NCBI GenBank assembly: GCA_018065295.1
Contig: JAGHTQ010000191.1
Location: forward strand, 1-11,409
DNA: 11,409 nucleotides
Direction of reading: 5' to 3'
Origin: Candidatus Colimonas fimequi
Lineage (GTDB): Bacteria; Bacillota; Clostridia; Peptostreptococcales; Anaerovoracaceae
A program made the position numbers and the translations under genes. Shown in pieces: positions 1 to 7,981 of the stretch. Each line of letters opens with the position of its first letter. The first letter of the stretch is position 1. Below the pieces are notes generated by a model. The model saw only the letters and a list, made by a program, of their open reading frames with translations, did not search any database and was not told the origin of the DNA.

Positions 1-3000
1 GGTTGTAAGTGTTGCATAAATCAGTCCACCGATGGTTACGATGGCTACTGGAGCTACCATTTCTGCCCCATTACCAAGGCCTAATGCCAGTGGTACAAGA
101 CCAAGAACTGTAGTCATTGCAGTCATGATTACAGGTCTCATTCTGATAGCACCTGAGTTAATAATCGCCTCGTCCATTGCCATACCATTAAGCCTGAATC
201 GGTTAATGGTATCAACTAGAACAATGGCGTTGTTGACGACTATACCATCCAGCATTACGAAGCCCATCATACCGATAACGCTAAGCGGATTGCCTGTGAT
301 TACAAGTGCAAGCATACCGCCTGTGAATGCCAGAGGTACTGTGAAAATAACAATCAGCGGTGATCTTAATGACTGGAATTGAGCAACCATGATGAGGTAG
401 ATAAGCAGGAAGCCAACGGCAAGCATTTCAAGCATCTGCTTCATGGAATGCATGATTTCCTTATTCTGGCCCTCATATTCAATCTCTACGCCATTTGGCA
501 CCAGATCCTTTGACTTAATATTCTCCTTGATCTGTGAAGTTACCTTAGTAACGTTATATCCATCTACAACGCTTGCTGTAACAGTAAGGCTACGCTTCTG
601 GCCTGAATGTCTAATCTGACCAAGGGACTTGTCCTTATTAATAGCAGCAATGTCCTTAAGCTTAACCTTGCTTGTCTCTCCAGTCTTCTGGTTTGTAGCA
701 ACAAGTTCCATCTTCTCAAGATCGTTTCTATCGAAGTTGTTCTTAGTTGAATTTTCAATTACAACGTCAGTATCGCTACCGCCCTTAGTCAAAGTAGTTG
801 CAGTTGATTCCTTGCTGAGTTTAGCAGCAATCTGCTGGTAAACCTGGGCAACTGTCAGACCTTCCTGCATTGCCTTATTTTTGTTTACCACAATGTGAAG
901 TTCATCTGTTGAATCCTCGTTAACGTTAGAAACATTCTCAAGGCTCTTCATTGAAGAAAGTTCTTCTTCAATATCAACGCCTGCGATTCTAAGATCATCC
1001 AGGTCCTCACTATAAAGTGTCATCGAAACGTCACTGCCGCCCATCATTGTTGACATATCCATGTCTGCTGATGTTTCGATCTCGCAGTTATATTTCTTAG
1101 ACATTTCTTCGAGAGTCTTTGATACCTTCTTGACGTTATCAAGCTTATCTTCATCCATGATGATGTACATAGAAACCTTAGTAACGTCATCGCTGAGACC
1201 GCCCATTCCGAACATGCTCAGCTGATTACTTGCCAGCATGATGCCAACATCCTCTACTCCATCAATCTTGACAAGCTCAGCAGATACAGCATCGCAAGTC
1301 TTAGTTGTATCTTCGATTGTGCTCTCATCAGGCATTGTCAGGTTTGCTGAAATCTGAGGAGTAGCCATTGAAGGCATAAATTCGAAACCTCTAGTCAGAG
1401 CTAAACCAGATGATGCTACCAGAATAACAACAGCAAGAACTATTGTAATAACCTTATGGCCAATAGCCCATGTTGCAGCCTTCTTGTAGCCACGTACTAC
1501 TCTGCCATCAGCCTTAAGCATTGCCTTAGAGCCGTCACCCTTAAGCAGTGACTTGGCCATTGCTGGTACAACTGTAAGAGCAATCAGCAAGCTGGCGAAG
1601 AGTGAGTATGCTACAGTGAGTGCAAGATCCTGGAAAATATCACGTGTAGTACCATCGATAAAGATGATTGGTACAAATACGCAGATAGTTGTCAGAGTTG
1701 ATGCTGTAATAGCACCGCCCATCTGAACAGCACCGGAAATTGCAGACTGAATTCTGCTGTATCCCAAACTTCGTAATCGGAATATATTCTCTATTACTAC
1801 AATGGAGTTATCCACCAGCATGCCAATACCAATGGCAAGTCCAGAAAGTGAAATCATGTTGAGTGTAACGCCGCTGAAGTACATGAGTACAACTGCGAAG
1901 ATTACACTGAGAGGAATACTTACTGCAGTAATAATTGTCGGTCTGATATCTCTGAGGAAGAATACCAGAATCAGCATGGCAAGAATAGCACCAAGAAGCA
2001 GATTTCTAAGTACTGAATTGATTACCATGTGGATGTAGTCGCCGCCGTTATAGAGGTATGTGAATTCAAGTCCATCATACTTCTCTTCAAGCGCTCTAAA
2101 TTCTTCGTCAATATTATCTGCAACGGTTGCAGTAGCGTAAGTTGACTGCTTAGTAAGTGTCAGACATACACCGTTCTTACCGTTAATCTTGGCATAAGTT
2201 GGTGAGTCGCCGCTGCCATAAGTTACTGTAGCTACATCACAAACTCTGATAGGATCAATTCCGTCTATTCCAAGGTCGAAGAGAATCAGCTGATCCAGTT
2301 CATCCTTATCTGTAATCTTGTCACCTACACTAACAAGAATCTCAGCCTTATCGTCAGTAACATAACCTGCAGGCATGCTGAAGTTCTGTGCTGTAAGAAT
2401 TGCAGAGATATTAGCCATTGTAATTACGTTGGACATATCTGCGCCATCAACAGCAGCTTTATTCTGTGCCTGGATTTCCTTAAGTGTTCCCTGAAGCTGG
2501 CCGATTGCTGAAGTTACAGTGGCTTCAGCTGCTGAAAGATCAGCATACTTGGTACCCAGTGTATAAGTCATGTTGGCTTCCTGAGTGCCTATATTAACAA
2601 GAGCATTCTCGATGGATTTCATCTGCTGATTCATTCCATCAACTGTAGTTCTAAGTGTATCGGGGTCAAATCCCAGATCCTGAATAGCCTTGAGAACTTC
2701 AAGTAATTCTTCTTCTCTTGTTGGGTCGTCCTTAATTGAATCGTATGTCTTAAGAAGCATATCAAGTGGCTTCAGCTGGTCGTTTAACTGCTCCTTACCC
2801 TTCTGAAGCTGAGACTTAGTTTCTTCCAGCTTCTTAGCGCCACTATCGTGAGCAGCATCCAGAGCTACCATACCGTCAGCAATCTGAGTACGTCCGTTCT
2901 TAGCCTTCTTGATGCCCTTCTTAACCTTGCCAGATGCTTTGTTGAATTCCTTCTTAATCTGGTTAGTTACTCTCTTGTTTACAGCGTCAATTTTATCCTG

Positions 3001-3564
3001 TGATAAAACAACCTGAATGTTACTGTCAACAAGACCCATAGTACTAACTGATGCTACGCCTTCGATACCCTTAAGTTCAGTCATAAGGTCATCTTCAACA
3101 AGCTTAGAGATTTCGCCAGAAGTCATGTCGCCTTTGTTAACAGATGCGATTACTGTTGGCATCATATCCATGCTCATCTTCATAACCAGTGGTGTTCCAG
3201 CAGTTTCTGGAAGAACACTCTCAATCTGATCAATCTTCTCTCGAATATCAATAGATACCGTATCCATGTTAACACCGTCGGTAAATACCATTGAAACAAG
3301 AGAGAAATTATCGCCAGATACTGAGTTTATCTGTTCCAGGTTGGCAAGTGTTGCCAGCTGCTGTTCCATTGGCTTAGTAATCTCTGTTTCTGCTTCTTCT
3401 GGGCTAGCTCCTGGATATGGAGTCATGCAGACAACAACAGGTGCGTCAATATTCGGGAATAAGTCTGGAGTCATCTTAATGTAAGAGACTACACCGAATA
3501 CCAGAACAATTATGACCGCAACGAGAATCGTCAGCGGTTTTTTGACACTAAATTTTGATAACAT
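1..3564 (-). CDS. RND-family efflux transporter (HAE/AcrB-like), 3' end outside window
   Basis: Proton-driven exporter of the resistance-nodulation-division superfamily in the cytoplasmic membrane; substrate unknown. The frame stays open for 1188 codons from the ATG at 3564 and leaves the window without a stop. The N-terminus has the usual first membrane helix (KPLTILVAVIIVLVFGVVSY, residues 9-28) followed by a TPDLFPNID-type segment. TM4 carries GMLVDNSIVVIENI with the proton-relay Asp at residue 585, and TM10 has VVNNAIVLVD. The last visible residues (TVLGLVPLALG, then APVAIVTIGGL) match the end of TM11 and start of TM12, so about 40-60 residues are missing. The TM4 Asp lies about 178 residues later than in E. 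coli AcrB (D407/D408) because of an insert at about residues 193-375 that is rich in Lys, Gln and Leu. An AAGGAG site lies 7 nt before the start and overlaps the upstream stop codon, so translation is probably coupled to the muramidase gene. Family certain; substrate and any adaptor protein unknown. Confidence 0.93.
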   Translation of the reverse strand, partial: MLSKFSVKKPLTILVAVIIVLVFGVVSYIKMTPDLFPNIDAPVVVCMTPYPGASPEEAETEITKPMEQQLATLANLEQINSVSGDNFSLVSMVFTDGVNMDTVSIDIREKIDQIESVLPETAGTPLVMKMSMDMMPTVIASVNKGDMTSGEISKLVEDDLMTELKGIEGVASVSTMGLVDSNIQVVLSQDKIDAVNKRVTNQIKKEFNKASGKVKKGIKKAKNGRTQIADGMVALDAAHDSGAKKLEETKSQLQKGKEQLNDQLKPLDMLLKTYDSIKDDPTREEELLEVLKAIQDLGFDPDTLRTTVDGMNQQMKSIENALVNIGTQEANMTYTLGTKYADLSAAEATVTSAIGQLQGTLKEIQAQNKAAVDGADMSNVITMANISAILTAQNFSMPAGYVTDDKAEILVSVGDKITDKDELDQLILFDLGIDGIDPIRVCDVATVTYGSGDSPTYAKINGKNGVCLTLTKQSTYATATVADNIDEEFRALEEKYDGLEFTYLYNGGDYIHMVINSVLRNLLLGAILAMLILVFFLRDIRPTIITAVSIPLSVIFAVVLMYFSGVTLNMISLSGLAIGIGMLVDNSIVVIENIFRLRSLGYSRIQSAISGAVQMGGAITASTLTTICVFVPIIFIDGTTRDIFQDLALTVAYSLFASLLIALTVVPAMAKSLLKGDGSKAMLKADGRVVRGYKKAATWAIGHKVITIVLAVVILVASSGLALTRGFEFMPSMATPQISANLTMPDESTIEDTTKTCDAVSAELVKIDGVEDVGIMLASNQLSMFGMGGLSDDVTKVSMYIIMDEDKLDNVKKVSKTLEEMSKKYNCEIETSADMDMSTMMGGSDVSMTLYSEDLDDLRIAGVDIEEELSSMKSLENVSNVNEDSTDELHIVVNKNKAMQEGLTVAQVYQQIAAKLSKESTATTLTKGGSDTDVVIENSTKNNFDRNDLEKMELVATNQKTGETSKVKLKDIAAINKDKSLGQIRHSGQKRSLTVTASVVDGYNVTKVTSQIKENIKSKDLVPNGVEIEYEGQNKEIMHSMKQMLEMLAVGFLLIYLIMVAQFQSLRSPLIVIFTVPLAFTGGMLALVITGNPLSVIGMMGFVMLDGIVVNNAIVLVDTINRFRLNGMAMDEAIINSGAIRMRPVIMTAMTTVLGLVPLALGLGNGAEMVAPVAIVTIGGLIYATLTT

Positions 3565-3570
3565 CTCGTT

Positions 3571-3578
3571 TCTCCTTA
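3571..3578 (-). promoter_or_regulatory. Ribosome binding site of the RND gene overlapping the GH25 stop codon
   Basis: On the minus strand the sequence reads TAAGGAGA. The TAA is the muramidase stop codon and AAGGAG is a full Shine-Dalgarno sequence 7 nt before the exporter ATG. This supports the ATG at 3564 as the start and suggests that ribosomes finishing the muramidase reinitiate on the exporter. Confidence 0.8.
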
Positions 3579-4340
3579 ATACCTGCGTAATTTTGATATG
3601 TTACCCTTAAACACGTTCATATCTATGTATTTCTCACCATGTGCAACATACTGAGATTTGTTTCTAAACGTATACTGACAGAAATCCCACTCTCTGCCAT
3701 CGGATAGAGTCTCTGGAATATCCGGATCACTAATCCATATTGGATAGTCATCGTATTTGCCAGAAATATATGTGTCGTAAATGAAATTATTAGTATAAAT
3801 TATTGGCTTAGTCTTATATTCATCTTCAAGTCTATCAAGGACTACTGTGAGGATTTCATCCATATGCTCCTGACTTGGATGTTCACCTGTATTCTTATAC
3901 GAACCATAAAATTCAACGTCTATAGCTGGAGGTAAAGAATCCCGCTTCTTCGGCACTGTATTGATGAAGTTCTCAGCCTGTGTTTCACCTGGGCTATCAT
4001 AGCTTAAGAAGTGATATGCACCCACTCTTTCAAGGGACTTACGAGCACCTTCCCAGTTAGTTTCGAAGTTTTCGTCCTGATGACCTGAGCCTTCTGTTGC
4101 CTTGACAAATGCGAAAGTTACGCCCTCAGATGCCAGGCCGTCCCAGTCAATTTCCTTCTGAAAAATGCATACGTCAACGCCTACAGCCTGAGTGTCATCT
4201 TCATTCATAATATTGCTGATAAATCGAGCTGTAAGCACAACTGCCGCAAGCACAATTATCAGCAGCAATACTGCTAAAATAATCGTTATTAAATGCTTGT
4301 TATTTCTGCGCTTTCGCCTTCTTGCCCGAGTATTTGCCAT
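3576..4340 (-). CDS. Membrane-anchored GH25 muramidase (lysozyme-like)
   Basis: Predicted N-acetylmuramidase of glycoside hydrolase family 25, cleaving the MurNAc-GlcNAc bond of peptidoglycan outside the membrane. From the start preferred here (254 aa) the protein has a very basic N-terminus (RARRRKRR), one membrane helix at about residues 17-37 with no obvious cleavage site, a short acidic linker, and then the catalytic domain to the C-terminus. Family landmarks are GVDVCIFQ with Asp56, FVKATEG, GAYHF, and PPAIDVEF with Asp141 and Glu143, the DxE catalytic pair. WDFCQYT and DMNVF near the end are also typical. Asp56 is followed by Val-Cys where Val-Ser is usual. No separate wall-binding repeats are seen. 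A longer reading from 4364 adds eight residues, but that ATG sits at the predicted transcription start, whereas the ATG at 4340 is preceded by AAAGGA with 10 nt spacing. It is probably transcribed with the RND gene downstream. Confidence 0.88.
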   Translation of the reverse strand: MANTRARRRKRRNNKHLITIILAVLLLIIVLAAVVLTARFISNIMNEDDTQAVGVDVCIFQKEIDWDGLASEGVTFAFVKATEGSGHQDENFETNWEGARKSLERVGAYHFLSYDSPGETQAENFINTVPKKRDSLPPAIDVEFYGSYKNTGEHPSQEHMDEILTVVLDRLEDEYKTKPIIYTNNFIYDTYISGKYDDYPIWISDPDIPETLSDGREWDFCQYTFRNKSQYVAHGEKYIDMNVFKGNISKLRRY

Positions 4341-4369
4341 AATATCATTATCCTTTTCATTCATAGTAT

Positions 4370-4398
4370 ATTATAGCCAAATATCCCATTCCCGACAA
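4370..4398 (-). promoter_or_regulatory. Predicted sigma-A promoter of the GH25-RND operon
   Basis: On the minus strand, TTGTCG (4393-4398) is followed after 17 bp by a perfect TATAAT (4370-4375). It lies downstream of the tRNA terminator and just upstream of the muramidase gene. Transcription would start near 4363, at or just before the ATG at 4364, which is one reason to prefer the later start at 4340. Confidence 0.65.
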
Positions 4399-4467
4399 TC
4401 GACAAATAAGTGGTTTTTGTTGACTAACTGTGAAGATTTAGTGAAGATACGAAGACTTCAAAAAACA

Positions 4468-4497
4468 ATAAAAAAGCGAAGTACTAAGTACTTCGCT
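4468..4497 (-). terminator. Rho-independent terminator of tRNA-Leu
   Basis: The arms 4475-4485 and 4487-4497 are perfect inverse complements (AGCGAAGTACT and its partner). In practice this is a stem of 9-10 bp with a 3-5 nt loop. On the minus strand the stem runs into TTTTTTATTG, giving a U-rich tail. It starts 7 nt past the tRNA CCA end and separates the tRNA transcript from the muramidase promoter. Confidence 0.88.
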
Positions 4498-4503
4498 TCT
4501 GGA

Positions 4504-4586
4504 TGGTGCGGCCTACCGGACTTGAACCGGTACGGTCTCCCACACGCCCCTCAAACGTGCGCGTCTGCCTATTCCGCCAAGGCCGC
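4504..4586 (-). tRNA. tRNA-Leu(GAG)
   Basis: The 83 nt fold as a class II tRNA. The acceptor arm GCGGCCU pairs fully with AGGCCGC, followed by discriminator A and a genome-encoded CCA. The D stem is GCG/CGC. The anticodon stem CACGU/GCGUG encloses the loop UUGAGGG, giving anticodon GAG at 4550-4552, which reads CUC and CUU leucine codons. An 11-nt long variable arm follows, then the T stem ACCGG/CCGGU with loop UUCAAGU. The long variable arm and the anticodon both fit leucine. The gene has its own promoter and terminator. Confidence 0.97.
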
Positions 4587-4610
4587 ATATCTCTTTCTCA
4601 ATCCTCAACT

Positions 4611-4639
4611 ATAATACTCATTATAGACTTGTTTGTCAA
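4611..4639 (-). promoter_or_regulatory. Strong sigma-A promoter of tRNA-Leu
   Basis: On the minus strand a consensus TTGACA (4634-4639) is followed after exactly 17 bp by TATTAT (4611-4616). Transcription should start near 4604, giving a 5' leader of roughly 18 nt to be removed by RNase P. It begins 8 bp after the coaE stop codon. Confidence 0.82.
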
Positions 4640-4647
4640 CCGCAAAA

Positions 4648-5289
4648 TCAATCTTTTTTATAAAAATTTGCGATTATTTTTTCGAGCTGATTTATCAGAT
4701 AATTCAGGTCTCCAGAGTTATCAACTACGATGTCTGATTTGGCGATTTTTTCTTCATCGCTCATCTGATTATTTATTCTATCCTGCACCTGCTGGGCAGT
4801 CATTCCATCACGTTCACATACCCTGCTGATACGAACATCTTTATCAGCTACGATAACAATAACACTGTCGCATCTGTCTTCAAGATGGTTCTCAAATAAT
4901 GTTGGTGCATCAAGAAGAACGCAGGCACCATCATCCATTGCCTTGTATTCAGCAATCTGACGATCGATCTCTTCAACGATGACCTTAATCATGATTTCGT
5001 CCAGTTTCTCGCGTCTAGCCTGATCTGTGAAAACAATCTGAGCAAGAGCCTGACGATTCAGTGAATCTGGTGAACGAAGAATCTGGTGACCAGCCACGCC
5101 GTATTCACCATCTGGTCCGAACACATCGTTAAGAACCTTAAGCATTGGACTGCCATCAGCAGTTATACTTCTGCTGATAGCATCCGCATCGATATGCTTA
5201 AATCCATGTTCAATTAAATATTTAGCTGCAGTTGACTTACCAGTTCCAATACCGCCGGTAAGTCCGATAATTCTAACGCTATTTGCCAT
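4648..5289 (-). CDS. coaE: Dephospho-CoA kinase
   Basis: Cytosolic enzyme for the last step of coenzyme A synthesis: ATP-dependent phosphorylation of the 3'-hydroxyl of dephospho-CoA. At 213 aa it is full length (E. coli CoaE is 206). The N-terminus has the family P-loop, IGLTGGIGTGKST, with Lys18 and Ser19 as nucleotide-binding residues. This is followed by HIDADAISR at residues 32-39 and the VLLDAPTLFE segment typical of CoaE in mid-protein. The start lies only 4 bp after the polA stop codon, and I see no good Shine-Dalgarno sequence before it, so expression probably depends on translational coupling with polA. The polA-coaE neighbourhood is common in Bacillota. No terminator lies between coaE and the tRNA promoter, so the message may end at the tRNA terminator. 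Confidence 0.96.
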   Translation of the reverse strand: MANSVRIIGLTGGIGTGKSTAAKYLIEHGFKHIDADAISRSITADGSPMLKVLNDVFGPDGEYGVAGHQILRSPDSLNRQALAQIVFTDQARREKLDEIMIKVIVEEIDRQIAEYKAMDDGACVLLDAPTLFENHLEDRCDSVIVIVADKDVRISRVCERDGMTAQQVQDRINNQMSDEEKIAKSDIVVDNSGDLNYLINQLEKIIANFYKKD

Positions 5290-5293
5290 TGTA

Positions 5294-7972
5294 TTATTTC
5301 AACTGATACCAGTTGTCTCCTTCGTTAAGATCCGCCTTAAGTTTAACTGCCATTTCATAAGCTGATTCCATGTTCTCCACAAGAAGTTTCTCAACGATTT
5401 CCTGCTCATCCTTATAAGTATTGATGATGAGTTCATCGTGCACCTGCAGAATAACACGTGACTTAAGACCTGCATCGCGCAGTGCCTTAAATACCTTAAC
5501 CATAGCAAGCTTAATGATGTCAGCGGCAGTGCCCTGAATTGGTGTATTCATGGCAAGTCGCTCGCCAATCTGGCGAACCATATACTGTGACGCCTTGATT
5601 TCCTTAATGTAACGCTTACGACCAAGCAAAGTATTCACGTAACCATTTTCTTTGCAAAATTCGATCTGTTTGTCCATGAACTGACGAACAGCAGGATGTT
5701 TAGCGAAGTAAGTGTTGATATAGTCGTCGGCTTCTTTGCGCGTAATGTGAAGTTCAGTTGATAAACCGAACGCACTCATGCCGTAAATTACGCCGAAGTT
5801 TACAGCCTTCGCGCGGCTTCTATCAAGAGGTGTAACCTCTGACTCTGGGATACCCAGAACATTGGCAGCTGTGGCGCGGTGAATGTCTTCGCCGCTAACG
5901 AAAGCGTTAATGAGCGCCTCATCGCTAGACATGTGTGCCAGCACTCTAAGCTCGATCTGTGAGTAGTCGGCGCCAACAAGAGTGCACTCGTCGCTTTCTG
6001 GAACGAACGCCTGGCGCAGCTTACGGCCAAGTTCCTGTCTAACAGGAATGTTTTGCAGGTTAGGCTCTGTGCAGCTGATACGTCCAGTTGTTGTAACAGT
6101 CTGGTTGAAGTGAGCGTGAATCTTGCCATCATCTGCTATAAGCGGAATCATGCCTTCGATGTATGTGCTCTTAAGCTTCGTAAGGGATCTGTATTCGAGA
6201 ATTGCTGGAATAATCGGATGTTTATCAACCAGTTTCTCCAGTACTTCAGCGCTAGTTGAGTACCCTCTCTTAGTCTTCTTGCCTGCTGGAAGTCCCAGCT
6301 TCTCGAAGAGAATATCGCCCAGCTGCTGAGTTGATTTAATGTTAAATTCTTCGCCAGCAAGGTCGTAAATCTTAGCAGTAAGTTCATCTATTTCACCGCC
6401 AAGTACTGCACCGAAGTTCTCAAGGTATTCTCTATCAGCCTTGAATCCTTCCTTCTCCATTGCAGCCATGACTTCAACGAGAGGAAGCTCGATGCTATAG
6501 AGAACTTCGCCCAGATTCTCATCTTCAATCTGCACCTTCTGAATTCTTGAGATATTAGTAATTGCTACGCAAATTTCAAATCCGTAAGCAGCGTATTCAT
6601 CTACGTTGTTACCAAAAAGGCTAACCTGTCCATGTTCAGCCTTAAACTCAGCTTCGTCCTTAATAGTCGCATGAAGATATTCATTGGCAAGGACAGTAAG
6701 ACTGTAGTCACTTCTGCCTGAATCCAGCACGTACTGAGTGATTTCTGTATCGAATGCAGTGTTCACTGGAGCATAAGTTTTAGTCATGAACATATAGTAA
6801 TCTTTCTTAAGTCCATGACCGACAAATGATGTCTCAGCTTCAGCAAGTTTAGTCCAGATACCAGGTACCGCCTGGGCATCTACATAGTAGTAATTATCCC
6901 CGCTCAGAAGGGCTATACCTTCGATTTCAGGCTGTTTCAGGTGACTGTAATCTCCGAATACCTTTATTACAGTTTCGTCCTCAAAAGCCATAGTATCAAG
7001 CTGTGAATCACTTGTAATTACAGTCTTCTTAATCTTATCAGCATCAAGAAGCTGGGCTGCAGGAACACTTGATTCACTGCTAACTTCTGTTACTGAGGAT
7101 ACAGCATCGCCGCCCTTAATCTTCTTAAGGAATCTGTTAAATTCCAGCTTAGTGTATAAGTTAATAAGCTTGTCGTAATCAGGTTCTTCAAGCTTATATT
7201 CTTCAAGATCAATGTCCATAGGAACATTAGTGATGATAGTCGCAAGACGCTTACTCATCATTGCCAGCTGGTAATGTTCTTCCACCTTAGCCTTAACGCC
7301 CTTAGGCTTAACATTATCCACGTTAGCGATAATGTTCTCAACGCTGCCAAATTCAAGAAGCAGCTTAGTTGCAGTTTTCTCCCCTACTCCTGGAATACCA
7401 GGAATGTTATCAGATGAGTCGCCCATGAGGCCCTTCAGGTCGATAAACTGAGTTGGAGTAAGACCATAATGATCGATCATCGCCTGATGATCGTATACTT
7501 CGAAGTCAGTAACGCCACGCTTGGTATAAATAATCTTAGTAACGTCTGTAGCCAGCTGAAGAGCGTCTTTATCACCAGTAATGATAATTGGTTCAAGACC
7601 AGCGGCTTCGCCAGTACGGGCGATAGTGCCGATAAGGTCGTCGGCTTCGAAGCCTTCAAGTTCAACCATCTTGATGTTCATAGCTGCCAGGACGTCTTTG
7701 AGAATAGGAAATTCCATGGCGAGTTCAGGTGGCATCTTCTTACGGCCAGCCTTGTACTCGTCGTATTCCTTATGACGGAATGTTGGAGCCTTCAGGTCAA
7801 AAGCAACGGCCATGTGAGTTGGCTCGTAATCCTTGCGAATCTTCTCAAGCATGTTAATGAATCCGAAGATGCCCTGTGTGAAGATACCTTCCTTAGTGAT
7901 CATCGGATTTCTCATTGCGTAGAACGCTCTATTCATTAAACTGTTGCCATCAATAATAGCTATCTTACCCAT
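5294..7972 (-). CDS. polA: DNA polymerase I
   Basis: Repair polymerase that fills gaps and removes RNA primers from Okazaki fragments. At 892 aa it has the normal three-part layout. The 5' nuclease (about 1-290) shows IDGNSLMNRAFYA, EADDLIGT, ITGDKDALQL and GDSSDNIPGIPGVGEKTA. A Ser/Glu-rich linker follows near 295-310, then an exonuclease-like domain (about 315-485) and the polymerase. Motif A is DYSQIELR with Asp669. Motif B is RAKAVNFGVIYG with Lys722 and Phe726 (the E. coli Phe762 position). Motif C is HDE at 845-847. The proofreading site looks inactive: ExoI reads FEDET (331-333) instead of FDTET, and the ExoIII aspartate is replaced in YAAYGFE, while the ExoII aspartate in GLKKD remains. 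An AGGAG site 6 nt before the ATG overlaps the TAG stop of the transporter gene, so the two are probably coupled. Confidence 0.97.
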   Translation of the reverse strand: MGKIAIIDGNSLMNRAFYAMRNPMITKEGIFTQGIFGFINMLEKIRKDYEPTHMAVAFDLKAPTFRHKEYDEYKAGRKKMPPELAMEFPILKDVLAAMNIKMVELEGFEADDLIGTIARTGEAAGLEPIIITGDKDALQLATDVTKIIYTKRGVTDFEVYDHQAMIDHYGLTPTQFIDLKGLMGDSSDNIPGIPGVGEKTATKLLLEFGSVENIIANVDNVKPKGVKAKVEEHYQLAMMSKRLATIITNVPMDIDLEEYKLEEPDYDKLINLYTKLEFNRFLKKIKGGDAVSSVTEVSSESSVPAAQLLDADKIKKTVITSDSQLDTMAFEDETVIKVFGDYSHLKQPEIEGIALLSGDNYYYVDAQAVPGIWTKLAEAETSFVGHGLKKDYYMFMTKTYAPVNTAFDTEITQYVLDSGRSDYSLTVLANEYLHATIKDEAEFKAEHGQVSLFGNNVDEYAAYGFEICVAITNISRIQKVQIEDENLGEVLYSIELPLVEVMAAMEKEGFKADREYLENFGAVLGGEIDELTAKIYDLAGEEFNIKSTQQLGDILFEKLGLPAGKKTKRGYSTSAEVLEKLVDKHPIIPAILEYRSLTKLKSTYIEGMIPLIADDGKIHAHFNQTVTTTGRISCTEPNLQNIPVRQELGRKLRQAFVPESDECTLVGADYSQIELRVLAHMSSDEALINAFVSGEDIHRATAANVLGIPESEVTPLDRSRAKAVNFGVIYGMSAFGLSTELHITRKEADDYINTYFAKHPAVRQFMDKQIEFCKENGYVNTLLGRKRYIKEIKASQYMVRQIGERLAMNTPIQGTAADIIKLAMVKVFKALRDAGLKSRVILQVHDELIINTYKDEQEIVEKLLVENMESAYEMAVKLKADLNEGDNWYQLK

Positions 7973-7981
7973 AAATTACTC

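Noticed and set aside
32..382. 116-codon plus-strand frame at the left edge
   Set aside because: Mirror of the conserved TM10-TM11 part of the RND exporter, whose frame translates to clear family motifs.
4622..4627. TATAAT box 8 bp after the TTGACA of the tRNA promoter
   Set aside because: Spacing is far too short for the consensus -35; the TATTAT at 17 bp fits properly.
4192..4829. Two overlapping plus-strand open frames of 108-140 codons
   Set aside because: They run antisense through the start of the muramidase gene, the terminator, the tRNA and the end of coaE. One carries the typical false peptide produced by translating a tRNA. No ribosome binding sites.
7469..7939. 156-codon plus-strand frame opposite polA
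   Set aside because: Lies wholly inside the well-conserved 5' nuclease region of polA; composition is that of an antisense shadow and no start signals are seen.
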